64,000 nucleotides of DNA from Oscheius tipulae (lineage: Eukaryota; Nematoda; Chromadorea; Rhabditida; Rhabditidae). Below are positions 28,365 to 39,384 of this stretch, piece by piece. Made by a program: the position numbers and the translations under genes. Numbering within the stretch: position 1 is the first letter of the stretch; each line of letters opens with the position of its first letter. Under the pieces are notes generated by a model. That model saw only the letters and a program-made list of their open reading frames with translations. It had not been told where the DNA came from and ran no database searches. The DNA lies in assembly GCA_037178975.1 (NCBI GenBank), contig JASJZH010000004.1, positions 4,650,001-4,714,000 on the forward strand, written 5' to 3'.

Positions 28365-28502
28365 GTGTTTCCGAGACTGTTTTCCATTGTTGTTGTAGTT
28401 GGTTTTCAATAAAGTTTTTACGATAATTGATTTTCAATATAAGCACTGGTATTTCCATACATACTAGTCGATTGAAGATTGCAATGAAAAAGTTTCTTTC
28501 AG

Positions 28503-29332
28503 ATGTCCGAACTAGAAGATCTTGTTACTAATACTCCGTACATTCTGTCGACTGAAAACAAAAAGCAAGGAGCAGAGGCAAGAATCTTCGAGTGTACGTA
28601 TCTTGGTCGTCCGGCCATCTTGAAAGAAAGGTCTATTATAATTTATTCTCTAGTAACTTCATTTCAGGTTCTCAAAGACCTATAGGCATGAATTGCTGGA
28701 CAAACAGCTCAACAAAGCCCGCCTTCGCGGTGAAGTGAAGGGAATCGTGAAAGCCCAACAGCTCATGGTTGACACTCCTGCTGTCTTCTTCATCGATGGC
28801 GAGAGGAATAAAATCATCATGGAACGAATTATCGGCATGACGGCTAGAGATTGGATAGAACATCAAAGAAGCAAACTGGATAAGGAGGATTTCAAGGTTG
28901 GTTGCTACAATAGCGCATAATTTTGTTCTTCAGAAGATAACTCTCGAATTCGGAAGGATTATGGGCAGTCGCATAGCACGGATGCACGTTGGAGCATTGA
29001 TTCATGGTGACTTGACCACATCGAACGTTATGTTGCGAGACGCCGATCACAACAAGCCTGTTTTTCTCGACTTCGGCTTGTCTGCACAAGGAAAGGCTAG
29101 TTTTGTTTTGAATTTCTTCTGAGATACAACGTTTCAGGTCACTGCCGAAGATAAAGGTGTCGATCTATACGTTTTGGAACGGGCTTTAATCAGTACTCAC
29201 ATCGATTCTCAACACATATTTGAAGAAATCCTTGCTGGTTACTCGGAAGAAAACATGAAGAATGGAAGGGCTGTGACCCAAAAACTGGACGAAATCAGAT
29301 TACGGGGAAGAAAACGTGATATGGTTGGATAA
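28503..29332 (+). CDS. TP53RK: TP53RK/PRPK (Bud32), kinase of the KEOPS complex
   Basis: Atypical small kinase of the KEOPS complex, needed for t6A modification of tRNA. The ATG directly follows GTTTCTTTCAG. Motifs: [71 protein letters not shown] (catalytic loop), FLDFGLSAQ (DFG), [18 protein letters not shown], and a C-terminus of basic residues ([12 protein letters not shown]) as in all Bud32 proteins. About 235 residues. The intron at 29096-29137 starts with GC. Confidence 0.95.
29096..29137 (+). other. GC-AG intron in TP53RK
   Basis: Reading AQGK to VTAEDKG requires removal of 42 nt starting GCTAGTTTTG and ending GTTTCAG. The GT four bases downstream (GCTAGTTT) would break the frame at the conserved VTAEDKGVD. 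Confidence 0.7.
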
Positions 29333-29451
29333 TTTTGATGTTGCCTCTTTATTATGAACTTTTTTTCTACTATTTGCCTTGATTGACACATGTTTGTTCT
29401 AATCATAAGAGTACCGTTTAATTTGTGTTTCCTTTCCCAATGTCGCTCAGC

Positions 29452-31077
29452 ATGAAAAGGGCTGCTGAGGACGACCCTGAAACGGAGGTGAAGGTGTTCA
29501 AGCCGGATCCAAGAAATGTACTTATTCCGGGTAGGATGTACTTCAATAAGGTAGACTTCTTGTTGTTTTCGTTCATCGAAATTACAGGTTGATCTCCTTC
29601 CCAGCGAGTTTAACGAACGAGCTCGATCGCTTGAGGAAATTCTCCAAGAAATTCGTCCAATGGCCTCTATTCATTTCAACTTCATGATTGATTTCCCATG
29701 GCTAATTAATCAGTATCCGCCTGCTTGTCAGAATACACCCATTACACTCGTTGTAGGCGATAGAATGGGCAGTACACAGGCTGAAATAAAAAAAGTTGAC
29801 CTCTTTCATTCATTGACTTGTATTCTGTTTAGGATGTTGGTCCGAGAGCCAATGTCACCGTTCTATCTGCTCACATTCCGACGCCGTTTGGAACACACCA
29901 CACAAAACTGTCTCTTTTGGAGGACGAAAACTTCATTCACGTTATTGTTTCTACTGCCAATCTAGTTCCAGGTTTCTCATTTGAAAAATCTGCAAAATTG
30001 AAACTTGAAGGTGATTGGAGAGATAAAACGCAAACCTACTACTACACGAAGGCTGCTCTGAACGGCGAATCCGAATCATCTGTGTAAGCTGGTTGTAATT
30101 TTCAGTAGCGGGACTATTGTTTAGAACAGACAACTTCAAAGAAGACTTGCTTCACTATTTGAACTCCTACAATCTGCCTGACATCAAGTACTGGCTGGAA
30201 CGAATTGCTTCCTTCATTTTTCCCGCAAACGGAGATCGGCTCATTTATTCATTTCCGGGAGTTCACAAAGGCGTCGAGATGAATAAGGTAAGCATTTAGT
30301 ACAGATGATTTAGTACAGCAAGATTTCCAGGTCGGACATTTGTCTGCAAGGGAGAAGCTGTCGAAACTGCCTGTGAAAAGCGGTTATAAAAGTCGTCTAT
30401 TTGTGCTCCAATGCAGTTCGATCGGTTCACTCGGTGCAAGCATTAACACCTGGATCGAGCCGCAATTTGTCAAATCTCTAAAGGGAGGACGTCTCGACCC
30501 TGGTTGGTGTCTTGATTTGTTCTGAAAACAAGTTTTTCAGGAACTAGCAGGACTTTCGTAATCTATCCGACTACTGAAGATGTTCGCCTTTCGATTGAAG
30601 GCTATGCAGCGGGACGATCTCTTCCTTATTCGAAAGACACCGCTCGAAAACAGCCTTGGATGCAATCCGTTTTCTGTAAATGGCGAAGTGAGAAATGGGC
30701 CAGAAGCAGAGCCATGCCACACTGCAAAACCTACACGGAACTTCACGACGGAGTCCCTCAGTGGGTCATCATGACCAGTGCTAATTTGTCCAAGGCTGCT
30801 TGGGGTGAGCTACAGGTAAAACTTGTCTTGTCTTCCGTTTTATCCTCTTTTGTAGAAGAACAGCACGCAACTGCTGGTCCGTTCGTTTGAAATGGGTGTG
30901 TTGGTTACTGATGCAGAGCGATCTCTTCTCCCCTACGACTACCCTCTCGTGAAGCATGTTGCCAATGTTCGCTTTCAAATGTTAACTTTCAGATATTCTC
31001 CTCAAGACAAGCCATGGCTTGGGGATTGCAGTCATCATGTTCCTGACTCCCATGGCAATACATGGATCTTCGCCTAA
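29452..31077 (+). CDS. TDP1: Tyrosyl-DNA phosphodiesterase 1
   Basis: Hydrolyses 3'-phosphotyrosyl bonds to repair stalled topoisomerase I adducts. The start at 29452 (MKRAAEDDPETEVK) follows TCGCTCAG; an upstream in-frame ATG at 29440 is possible. Two HKD motifs of the phospholipase D superfamily are present: FGTHHTKLSLL and RSRAMPHCKTYTEL, the second followed by IMTSANLSKAAWG. Other family blocks are HFNFMIDFPWLINQYP, HVIVSTANLVPGDWRDKTQ, SCSSIGSLGA-like CSSIGSLGASINTW, and the C-terminal DKPWLGD with HGNTWIFA. About 480 residues over many short introns. Nuclear function expected. A possible 35 nt intron near 30956 in the C-terminal part was left unresolved because the unspliced frame stays open. 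Confidence 0.95.
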
Positions 31078-31205
31078 TTGTTATTTTTTCGGGTTTCCTT
31101 TTTGGGTACACTTTACGGATAAACTGTTGTTTCTTTCTGAACCTCTTGTTCACAAGGCTTATTGTGCATATATCTCAAGCAAAGTTGAGCAGTCTCATGA
31201 TTTAG

Positions 31206-32042
31206 ATGACAGATGTTCAATGGATTCCTAACGGCTACGTGCGTCTGGCCGTGGTTAACGATGTCAATCTATATAGTGACGACGTGAGAACATTGCAGAA
31301 AGGCCAGTGGCTCAATGACAATGTGATAACATTCTTATTGGAACTCATATACAACCACTTGGAGCCAAGCAAACAAGAACAGGTCAGATTGTGTTATTTG
31401 CATATTTGCGATTCTAGATTCATATTGTCCACGCGAGTATCTGCGAAATATTGAAGTACCAGCAGGACGACTCAGATCTTCCTTCATTTTTCGAACCTGC
31501 TGATTTACATCTGAAGAACAATGTATGTTATTCTTGTCTTCTTCCAGTCCAAGTTCAGATTCTCTTCGTCCTCAATGACAATCTCCAAGCAGACAAATTT
31601 CTGGCCGGTTCTCATTGGGCGCTGCTTCATTTTGATCGAGGTCGAAACGAGTTCATCTATCTTGATAGTCTGGCTGTATTGAATCCTGGAACACTTTCCG
31701 TCGCACAACACGTTCGTTCAGCTCACTAGATCTAATCATCAGTTTCTTCAGATTCGCGAGCTGTTCGTGCAAAACGACTTCTTGAAAACGGAGTCTAAGC
31801 CCCAATTGGTTGCCGGAAGATGTGCAAAGCAGAGCAATGGAAGTGATTGTGGCTTATTCGTTGTTGAGTTCGGAAAAGTTATTATGCAGGAAAGAAGTCA
31901 GTTTTTTTGTTTACGGTCATTGTTTCAGATGGGTGGCTACAATGAAAACACTTTGAAAAAGTCCATTCCGGAAGATATGACCAAGAATCGAGTCTGCTGG
32001 TTGAACAAAGCGCGGCTGCTTTATGAGAGAACCAATACTTAA
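31206..32042 (+). CDS. SENP8/NEDP1-like deneddylase (ULP1-family cysteine protease)
   Basis: C48-family protease closest to SENP8, which removes NEDD8 from substrates. Starts MTDVQWIPNG right after GATTTAG. Motifs: LQKGQWLNDNVITFLLELI, FEPADLHLKN, LFVLNDN, then the catalytic His in GSHWALLHFD, Asp in FIYLDSL, Gln in KQSNGSDCG and Cys in SDCGLFVVEFGK. The triad is intact. SENP8 rather than a SUMO protease is favoured by the small size (about 220 residues) and the VLNDN region. It lies 128 nt after TDP1 and 105 nt before SHQ1. Substrate preference is inferred from family only. Confidence 0.88.
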
Positions 32043-32147
32043 TAAGCGTGATCATAAAATACTTTTTCTTTCATTGCCTATATTTTCACTGGCTTATATT
32101 CCTCACTTACCTCATTAATTTTGGGTGAAACATACTGTTGTGCTCAG

Positions 32148-33749
32148 ATGATAACGCCAGTGTTCGAAATTAGTCAAGATGACAATAATCTCGTTTTCAA
32201 AATCAGGGCTCCGTATGCCAAGTTGAGCGAGCTCGAAGTCGAGTTCACAGATCAGCTCTTTCTCTTTTCCTGCACTCCCTATTATCTCAGGTACGCCCCT
32301 TTTTTTGCTAACGCATTATTCCTATTGCAGAGTTCACTTGCCCCGCAAAATTCAAGACGACCAGGGAAACAACAGTTCTTACGATGCCGACTCGGGTATG
32401 TTGCTCTTCCTACGCAATGTCTTAATTGGATGCAGGTGTTTTCACTATTGTCGTGCCTAAACAGAACGAAGGCGAAGTCTTCGAGGATTTGGACATGGTT
32501 TCCGAACTTCTTCGTCCTCAAAAGTTGCCATCTGCACAAAAGCCAGTCGAGGAGATCTTTGGGGAGAATAACAGTGATGACGAGATAAATGGTACGCTTC
32601 TTTATTTACTTCTAAAATGACTCTTCGTTTCAGAAGAAGAATACTACCAGGAACAGAAGCCGAAGGACATGGCTGCAGGTATCAAAGACGAGGAAGCCAA
32701 CTTGTACGGCTACGGATTCGGCTGGAGAAGGACCGGGGTGCTCGGTACGACTATTTTGTGTTTTATATCTATAGACAAATGTTCAGAGCAGCTACGGGAT
32801 CAGATCGGCCCTTTTATCGATCTTCAAGATCCGGAAGTGGTTGATTTGAAGGAGAGGGTCAGGACTTGTGCAGAATTTGATGCCAACAATTTCGATGGCG
32901 AACGCTACTTGTAAGCTATTGGCTGTTTCTCGAAACATTTCCATTTATAGATGTGACACTCTTCAAACGGAGGACTCTTTGAGGGCCATCATTGAAGCCG
33001 AGTTTGAGGGAAACCTGGAACTTACTGAAGAAAACCGCATCAAACTGAAAGATATGCCTAACAAGAAGATTGCAGTGTAACTAATTAATTCACTCTAAAA
33101 TCAGTCTAATATTTAGATTGACAGCAGAAGAAGAACAGGCCTCGTTGTACACTCTGGTCGATTTGGTTTATTCCTGGGTCTATGACCAGCGAGTAAATGG
33201 CTGGGAGAGCAATTGTGAATCAGGATGGACGATATCTCATCTGTCTCCGTCTCTGTCGTTCCTCATCAAATACGATACTCTGGAGCAGGCCTGCATTGGA
33301 GCTATTCGTCGATCTCTTTGCTATCCTCTCTATCGCAATTGGTCTCTTGCTGCAAAGACCCTACAGGATACGCTTCTCATTTTTCAAAAAGGTCTCTATT
33401 CTTCTTTTCCCAAAAACTTCCTTATTCTTTCAGGAAAATCAGCACTTGTTCACGTTATGTGTGAAATTCACTCAACAATGATCGCTTCCGCCGAATTCCG
33501 CTACCTTCATAACGATCTTCTCGTGACTGATCTTCTTCTCTGGCTCCAGGCTCTGTCCGCGGCGAAGATCAATAACCTTACCAGAGATTTGAGCAATATT
33601 TTGGTAGACTATTATATTCAATCAAAATATAAATAAACTAGGTGACAAAAGACGACATCGGTCTCGATCTTGAGGAGCTTGAGCTGAATGGACGGGTCCT
33701 TCTGATGGCTGTCGACAATGGAGATCTGGACAGTGACGACGAACAGTAA
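32148..33749 (+). CDS. SHQ1: SHQ1, box H/ACA RNP assembly factor
   Basis: Chaperone that protects dyskerin/NAP57 before it joins H/ACA snoRNPs and telomerase. The ATG follows TGTGCTCAG. An N-terminal CS-like (HSP20-fold) domain begins MITPVFEISQDDNNLVFKI with ELEVEFTDQLFLFSC and YYLRVHLPRKI. The SHQ1-specific helical domain contains NLYGYGFGWRRTGVL, LKDMPNKKIAVLTAEEEQ, LVYSWVYDQRVN, ESGWTISHLSPSLSFLIKY and RRSLCYPLYRNW. It ends in an acidic tail (DNGDLDSDDEQ). About 430 residues. Fifth gene in the array. Confidence 0.93.
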
Positions 33750-33888
33750 TAGAAAGTATTGTTTTTGTTGATTTATGTTGTTGATTTGTTATAAAGTTTG
33801 TTTAAACGTGGTTGTGTGCTGAATTCAAGATTGGGTAGATTCCCGTTTACCTGTTTTCAGTCACATTTTCTCGCAAATTGATTGCAAG

Positions 33889-34386
33889 ATGTCTCGGCAT
33901 TTATACAAACAGTACCTTCGACTGATATCGAAATGGCCGAAAGATCAGTTCAAACATCCGAACAGGTGCGATTTCTTCTTCCCATTTACGTCAATTTGCA
34001 GAGATCTGGCGGTTTTTCTATCGAAAGAAGTAGAGCGACAATTCTCGCCATCTTGCAGTGCACTAATCGAGCCCGGAGTTTGCGAGCGACGACTGCAAGG
34101 TTTTTTTTTCAAGAAGTTCAGATGTGTTGATACATGTTTTTTTGTTCAGCCTTGGACGATTTGTGTAGCAACAAAGTCGGCGGACAGTACCCTCACACTT
34201 ACAAGTCTGGAGTATTCGGATTGGCTTTACAACATTTACAGGTGAACTCTTTCACAATAGATACAATATGCATATATTCAGGAGATGAGTACAGAAGAGA
34301 ACCGGAAACATTTCGGACTAACTCCAAAGCAGAACATACTGAAGCAACTCTGGAGTATGGTTGTCCCAGGAAAAGCTCAGAATTAG
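33889..34386 (+). CDS. UQCC2: UQCC2-like mitochondrial complex III assembly factor
   Basis: Small mitochondrial protein that, with UQCC1, stabilises newly made cytochrome b. Joined exons give about 120 residues: RHLYKQYLRLISKWPKDQ, DLAVFLSKEVERQF, IEPGVCERRLQALDDLCSN, and HTYKSGVFGLALQHLQEMST, co-linear with human UQCC2 (RYRRFLKLCEEWPVDE, DLGAYLRQRV, EACDQMYESLARLHSN). Three short introns. AATAAA lies about 30 nt after the stop. Start chosen after GATTGCAAG, 139 nt behind SHQ1. Confidence 0.85.
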
Positions 34387-34510
34387 GTATTTTCGTTGTT
34401 ATCAATACGTCTAAAATAAAGAGTTAGTCATGTATCAGATGTATTGGGTTGTTGACAAACGTGATTCATTGTGATAAGGCCGTTTCCACACGTCTTTCTA
34501 GCTCGTTCCC

Positions 34511-35035
34511 ATGTCTTCGGCCAGCCCTCCTTCCGACATTTCTTTCAAAATTCGAGGAAAAGATTCCTATCACCGTTTTACACTAGCTGCAGGAGAAGGC
34601 ATCTTCGACAGACTGTTGGAAGCATTGAGAGAGCGTGAAATTGCTTACAAAAAAATTTATTGGATTGATGAAGAAGGCGATCGAATTGCCTTGAACAGTC
34701 CTCTCGGGATGCAAGACGCCCTCTCCGCTGGAAATCCGCTTATTCGACTAGAAGTTGAAACGCAACCGGAAGAAGGAAGCAATACCGCGTTGGCAGTCGG
34801 GTGAGGCTACTCTGTCCATTCCATTTCTTTCAGCACACCGAACGAGCATGCTGCCGCTCGTAGGATGGGAAGAAGATATCGTAGATCGAGAAGTCGTTCA
34901 CCTCGTCTGGTGACTCCGATGCTAGGTATGAATGCTCAAAACGGTTGGCATCCGATCCCGAACAGTACTTATTGGGAAGCTACGGCCTTCAATGCTTCTC
35001 CAGCTCATCCTTTCTGCAGATATTGTAAACATTGA
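34511..35035 (+). CDS. PB1-domain protein, p62/SQSTM1-like N-terminus
   Basis: About 160 residues. The first 85 form a PB1 domain: ISFKIRGKDSYHRF (type with basic residues), LLEALREREI, and the acidic OPCA-like loop WIDEEGDRIALNSPLGMQDAL. PB1 domains pair head-to-tail in p62, atypical PKC and MEK5 complexes. The rest is a serine/arginine-rich linker (RRYRRSRSRSPR) and a short tail ending FCRYCKH, a possible half zinc knuckle. No ZZ or UBA domain was found, so it is not a full p62. Last gene of the array; it converges with DBF4, with stops 59 nt apart. Confidence 0.75.
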
Positions 35036-35094
35036 TAATCAAAACTTTGTTCGTAACAAATCTCAACAATTTTTCACAATATTTGAAGCTGTTT

Positions 35095-36415
35095 TTAATT
35101 TTGCTCCTTAAGCCCCTCGTTCTGTAAAGTTACGTTTAAGTCAAAAAAGAATGTAAGAACCTGTCTCATAGGGCATCCATCGGAGACTACTTTTTCATTT
35201 GCAGTGCGTATTCCTGGCTCGGACATTTCCGATGTTTGCAGCAAAACGGAATCTCGGGTTTTCGAGCGAGGGAGATCACCAGCACGAGGTTTTTCAGTAG
35301 CGTCTTTTGTGTGTTCATCTTTGACGTCCTTTGCCGGAGTTGCATTATTATTCGTCAAGTCTTTTGGAACTGGGTCCTATAAAAAGACACTAGTAAGCAA
35401 AAAGCTGCAATAGTTACAGAAAGGAAGTCGTTATATTTGTACAATATCTCATCCAATGCATCGAATTTTCCGTCTGGTTCGTCTACCTTCGCCTGGTGTT
35501 CGGCTGTTTTACAATGCTAAACAACTACTTTGAAAATAAATTGATCATACCATGAAAATATCTGCGTAGCTCAGTTTGCAATAGTCACAGTAGCCTACCA
35601 TGGCTCGGACCATCTCAGGCTTACCATGTTCTTTGAAGGTCGGATCAACGTATTCAATATCGTGACTCTCGTCAGCTACGAGTTCATCTGTCCTCTTCAG
35701 CTTCATTTCTGGAGTCGCTTTGTCGAAAAGGGAGGATCCGAAGTCAGTTCCCAGGTGGAAAACAATCTCAGAAGGGTCGATAGCCTGAGATACTTAATAA
35801 AAAGTAACTAATGAACGAAACCTTCAAGATCGTTGCATATTGCGGATCAGAATCGCGGATGAGAACGTGGTGATCTTCAATGCGAACGAGCGTTGATGGC
35901 GGTTCGTTGTCGGTGTGATAAGGATTTGGAATCGGCTCTTCAAGCTAAGAAAAACCTGTGTTAACGCATTAAAATATTCTTACTGGTCTTTTCCGGCTAC
36001 TTCCGCGAGGAGTGCCACTATGTAATCGTTTTTGGACCTCCGCCGCGAATTGCTCTAAAGACACTATCGGAATCTTGTGCAAAACAGCGTCTTTCAACAT
36101 CAGAGGAAGAACCTTGAACAACTAAATTTCGGAGTTTAACTTTCACCATAAGGCGGTTTACCTTCATTTGATCATCATGACTGCTCACTTGAAGATGTTG
36201 TGCGTATCTACGATCAGATATAACAGCCACAGGCAATTCAGCAGGATCGATCATTTTCACAACAGTTCCGCGAAGTGAAGCTACCAGCCTTTTAGCATAC
36301 TCGTCATTTGATTTGATGCACATATCTAATCCAAACTTCTGAACAAAACTAGCTTGAAATAAGAAGTGCTTACCTGGTTTCCTGCTAACAAATCCAGATT
36401 TATGGGCAGCTCCAT
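35095..36415 (-). CDS. DBF4: DBF4, regulatory subunit of CDC7 kinase
   Basis: Activator of CDC7 in replication origin firing. All three DBF4 motifs can be traced. Motif N/BRCT-like: FGLDMCIKSNDEYAKRLV, LRGTVVKMIDPAELPVAVI, with KDAVLHKIPIVSLEQFAAEV. Motif M: EPPSTLVRIEDHHVLIRD. Motif C zinc finger: GYCDYCKLSYADIFMHCKTAEHQ (joined over an intron ending TTGTTTAG), giving C-x2-C-x9-H-x5-H as in human DBF4, followed by FDALDEILYKY. The start MELPINLDLL at 36415 comes just after TTTATAG. About 350 residues, shorter than vertebrate DBF4 but with the full core. The last intron (near 35110-35170) is a multiple of three, so retention would not break the frame. Confidence 0.82.
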
Positions 36416-36550
36416 CTATAAATACAAAACATTTTATCGAATTCAGTGAGTGGATAAGCAAACTACGTTTTTGGGTAACTTTTCAGACAACGGTACTGAT
36501 TTACTATTACATTTCCTGAAAAGTTAACAGGGGTTGAGACAAAATATTCT

Positions 36551-36558
36551 GTAATAAG
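36551..36558. repeat. Left 8 bp target site duplication (GTAATAAG) of the hAT MITE
   Basis: Identical to 36934-36941 on the other side of the element, in direct orientation. Confidence 0.9.
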
Positions 36559-36933
36559 CAGGGATGAGCAATTACCAAAATCGGGTGCAACTGCGATTAT
36601 AATCGTATTTTCAAAAACTTTGCGATTACGATTATTGGCCGGGACAGCATTAAAAATGACTTCTTCTTCGGGAAATTCCTTTGACCAACCAACACCAAGT
36701 CGAACATGGATTTCTGGCCATAAATTTATAACAAAATTCACGTTTTGGGTAATTTTCAGGCTAAAAACTTTAAAAAACACCTGAAAATACACAAAAAATT
36801 TAGCCAAAAAGCATCGCATAATCGCTCTGAAAAAGTGCGATGCGATTTGCGGATGCGAACAGTCAAAATTTCGTCATGCGATTGCGATTACCTCAAAAAA
36901 GCGTAATTAGTTGCGATCAATCGCCCATTCCTG
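36559..36933. mobile_element. hAT-type MITE, 375 bp, with intact target duplications
   Basis: The termini are CAGGGATGAGCAATT (left) and, reading inwards from the right, CAGGAATGGGCGATT: 12 of 15 match, and both fit the hAT consensus CAGRGNTGGGCAA. The 8 bp GTAATAAG occurs directly on both sides (36551-36558 and 36934-36941), the duplication length made by hAT transposases. No transposase is encoded inside. It lies in the divergent spacer between DBF4 and the PTP gene. Confidence 0.9.
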
Positions 36934-36941
36934 GTAATAAG
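36934..36941. repeat. Right 8 bp target site duplication (GTAATAAG) of the hAT MITE
   Basis: Identical to 36551-36558. The perfect match suggests a fairly recent insertion. Confidence 0.9.
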
Positions 36942-37231
36942 GTTTTTTTTAAAATTTCAGATAGGTCCCGTCACGAATTTCCCGCCCAAATGCTCATTTT
37001 TGCATTTTCAGGTGCTTTACACTCATTTTTCGACTTCTATGTATGTCCAATCGGTTGCAGTTTTTGATTGCGAACGACGTTGCTACACGGGTGGGGCCCC
37101 TCGAAATCGCTTTCAAAAGGCTTTGTGTGCGCTCTTGTTTCCTTAGTGCTTACCTTTTTCTGGCGACTTTAATGAATGTCTTTTAAATAATTTTTCCTGT
37201 AAAGCTAGTTTCAGAGCTCAGGAACCGTAGG

Positions 37232-39167
37232 ATGGGCAAAAACGAATCTATATCTAACGAGAGCATCGAGTTCGGCGATGCTGTCATCGATGATTCCTAT
37301 TTCGATGCCACTGCGCACAAATACGAAGAGGAAGGCGATCGTTTGAAGACTGGACTTGTTGACAAAATCCTCCAGCACTATTCGGACAAGTCTCTGCTCA
37401 AACGCATCGAGCTACATCAGCTGGACGAGCTGAAAATTTACATAGCTCAAAAATTATTCAAGGTGGCCTGTAACAATGATGCTTTTTGAATTTTTGACTT
37501 GCGTTACAGATAGACGGGATTCTGTGCAATGAAGAAGTTCGTATGGCTATAATACATTCGGCTATCAGCAGTTCCATGGCTACCACTGAAGAGAACGTCT
37601 TTGAGGGCAAATACGGCAGAGAAATGGCTAACTGGTTGCAAGAACGTCTGATCCCTTCTATCGTGGACTGCTCTTCTATCATTAGAGCAACTACAAAGGA
37701 GTTTACGCGTCTCAAACAGGCGAGATCCTTTCTTCTTTCAACCGTCAAACATTATTTTAAGTTGGATCCGTTGTGCAACTGGTATCACCAATCTGCCGAA
37801 GTGTCTGCTCAAGTTGCCAGCCGCATTTCACGATTTACCGAGCAGATGACACGTCGAGTAAAATGGTCCTTTTTGATAGAGCCGGGAAAGTTCAGCTGCC
37901 ATCTTTCCGAATTTTTGGGAGAATTCCATCGGCTCACGCTTATTTCCCAAAACGAACTAGCAATGGATGAGGTTGCCAAAAGTGCTTTCAATGCAAATTA
38001 TCTCGCCAAGGCTCGAAGCAAGAGTTTGTCACTGTGGTTTCCAGTATGCGTGGTTCTTTCAGCTATTCCTTGCCTCGATAGCAGCAGAGTAATTCTCGCT
38101 GACGGAGTCGACAATCGGCTACATCGTGATCAAGTGATTGGGGCTATGTTCAATACAGAAGAACAGCATACTGATGAAAACGGCGACGAACTATAGTAAG
38201 CAACTCTTCTCCTTCGAGCTCCCCAATATGCCTATTCAGCGGAACCAGCGACTTCATCCATGCCAATCGTATTAGTGGAGGACCTCTTCTGAACACGTTC
38301 ATTGCCACTCAGGCTCCAATGCAAGAGACCCAGTACGACTTTTGGAGAATGGTAAGCAGGTTAAGCTACCCCTGAAACATTATTTCTAGATTTATCAAGA
38401 AAAGTCTCGATACATCGTTATGCTCTGTGGAGCCGTGGATCCAGCATCCCTTGGACCTCTTGACCAGTCGCGAATGAACGGTCTCTGTGCCTACTACTGG
38501 CCTAGGTTTGCTTGTTGTTTGACAACAAACAGTCGCCTAATTCAGATCTGAAGGACAATCGCTACAATTCGGAGACCTTATTATTCGCAACCTACGAGTA
38601 GATGCAGCTGCTGATCCTGTGTTCAACGTAACTCATCTGGTAAGAGATCTTTTTTTTTTCGCAAATACCACTATTTCAGGAGATTTCGAAGAGTGGTGGC
38701 GAACGTTTCCTGCTTGAACATTGGCAATTCGATTGGCAGTTCATGGGCGATGTTCATTGGCCATTACGCGTACTTCGTCGAGCAAGACTCTCCCCCTATC
38801 CTACTGTCGTACACTGCCTGGACGGATGTGGTAGAAGTGGAACTCTAATAGCCATAGAGACTGCACTCATGCATTTCATCAGAGGTAACAATTTTTATTG
38901 GTTTGCCTATAAAGCGAATCAGGGACTCCCATCGAAGATCACACGGTTCTACTCTCTGCCCTATTCGTGAGAATGCAGCGAACTAAAGCCGTTTCGACTC
39001 CGATGCAATACCTCTACATCTATCGTTGTCTGTTGCACAACTTTTCGCCTTATGTCACCTCTTTCTATCAAAGAGTTTCTCTTGGACTGGTCTATCAATC
39101 AATCGGCTTCATAAGCAAATACGACGATATGTTGAAATCACAAACCTACGCTTCCCTATCTGCCTAA
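37232..39167 (+). CDS. Tyrosine-phosphatase-like protein, probably catalytically impaired
   Basis: Long N-terminal region ([11 protein letters not shown], then about 190 helical residues such as [20 protein letters not shown] and [20 protein letters not shown]) with no family I recognise, followed by a classical PTP domain: [54 protein letters not shown], then [16 protein letters not shown] and a normal C-terminal helix ([20 protein letters not shown]). The signature Cys and Arg are kept, but the residue two after the Cys is Asp where active enzymes have Ala, as in the inactive IA-2 family. The WPD loop reads as [11 protein letters not shown], so the general-acid Asp position is doubtful. MGKNES could be myristoylated. 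Stops 218 nt from the stop of the next PTP, tail-to-tail. Confidence 0.82.
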
Positions 39168-39384
39168 TACCCGACGATTTTCTCTTTTTATTAACACCTG
39201 TAAATAACGACGCACTTTTGTACTTTGAACGTTTTATCAAACAGTGAATCTTAATATCCCTACCTTTATTTCTTACAGACATTTGTGAAAGCAACTAGTC
39301 ATTTCTTCAGTCTATTGTCAGGGAAATCACACGAAGTCAGAAGACAGTATTTATTTGCCTTTTATAGCCGTTGTTCTTAGTTTT

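Larger units (their letters stand above)
27483..35035 (+). other. Operon-like array of seven genes
   Basis: TSR3, TP53RK, TDP1, SENP8, SHQ1, UQCC2 and a PB1 gene follow each other on one strand with stop-to-start gaps of 138, 119, 128, 105, 139 and 124 nt. Downstream starts sit on or just after splice acceptors (TTTCTTTCAG, TCGCTCAG, GATTTAG, GTGCTCAG, ATTGCAAG, TTTCTAG), while the first gene has none. This is the expected picture of a trans-spliced nematode operon; co-transcription itself is inferred. Confidence 0.7.

Noticed and set aside
35110-35170. A second C-terminal form of DBF4 with intron retained.
   Set aside because: The retained form stays open only because the intron is a multiple of three; its content is not protein-like.
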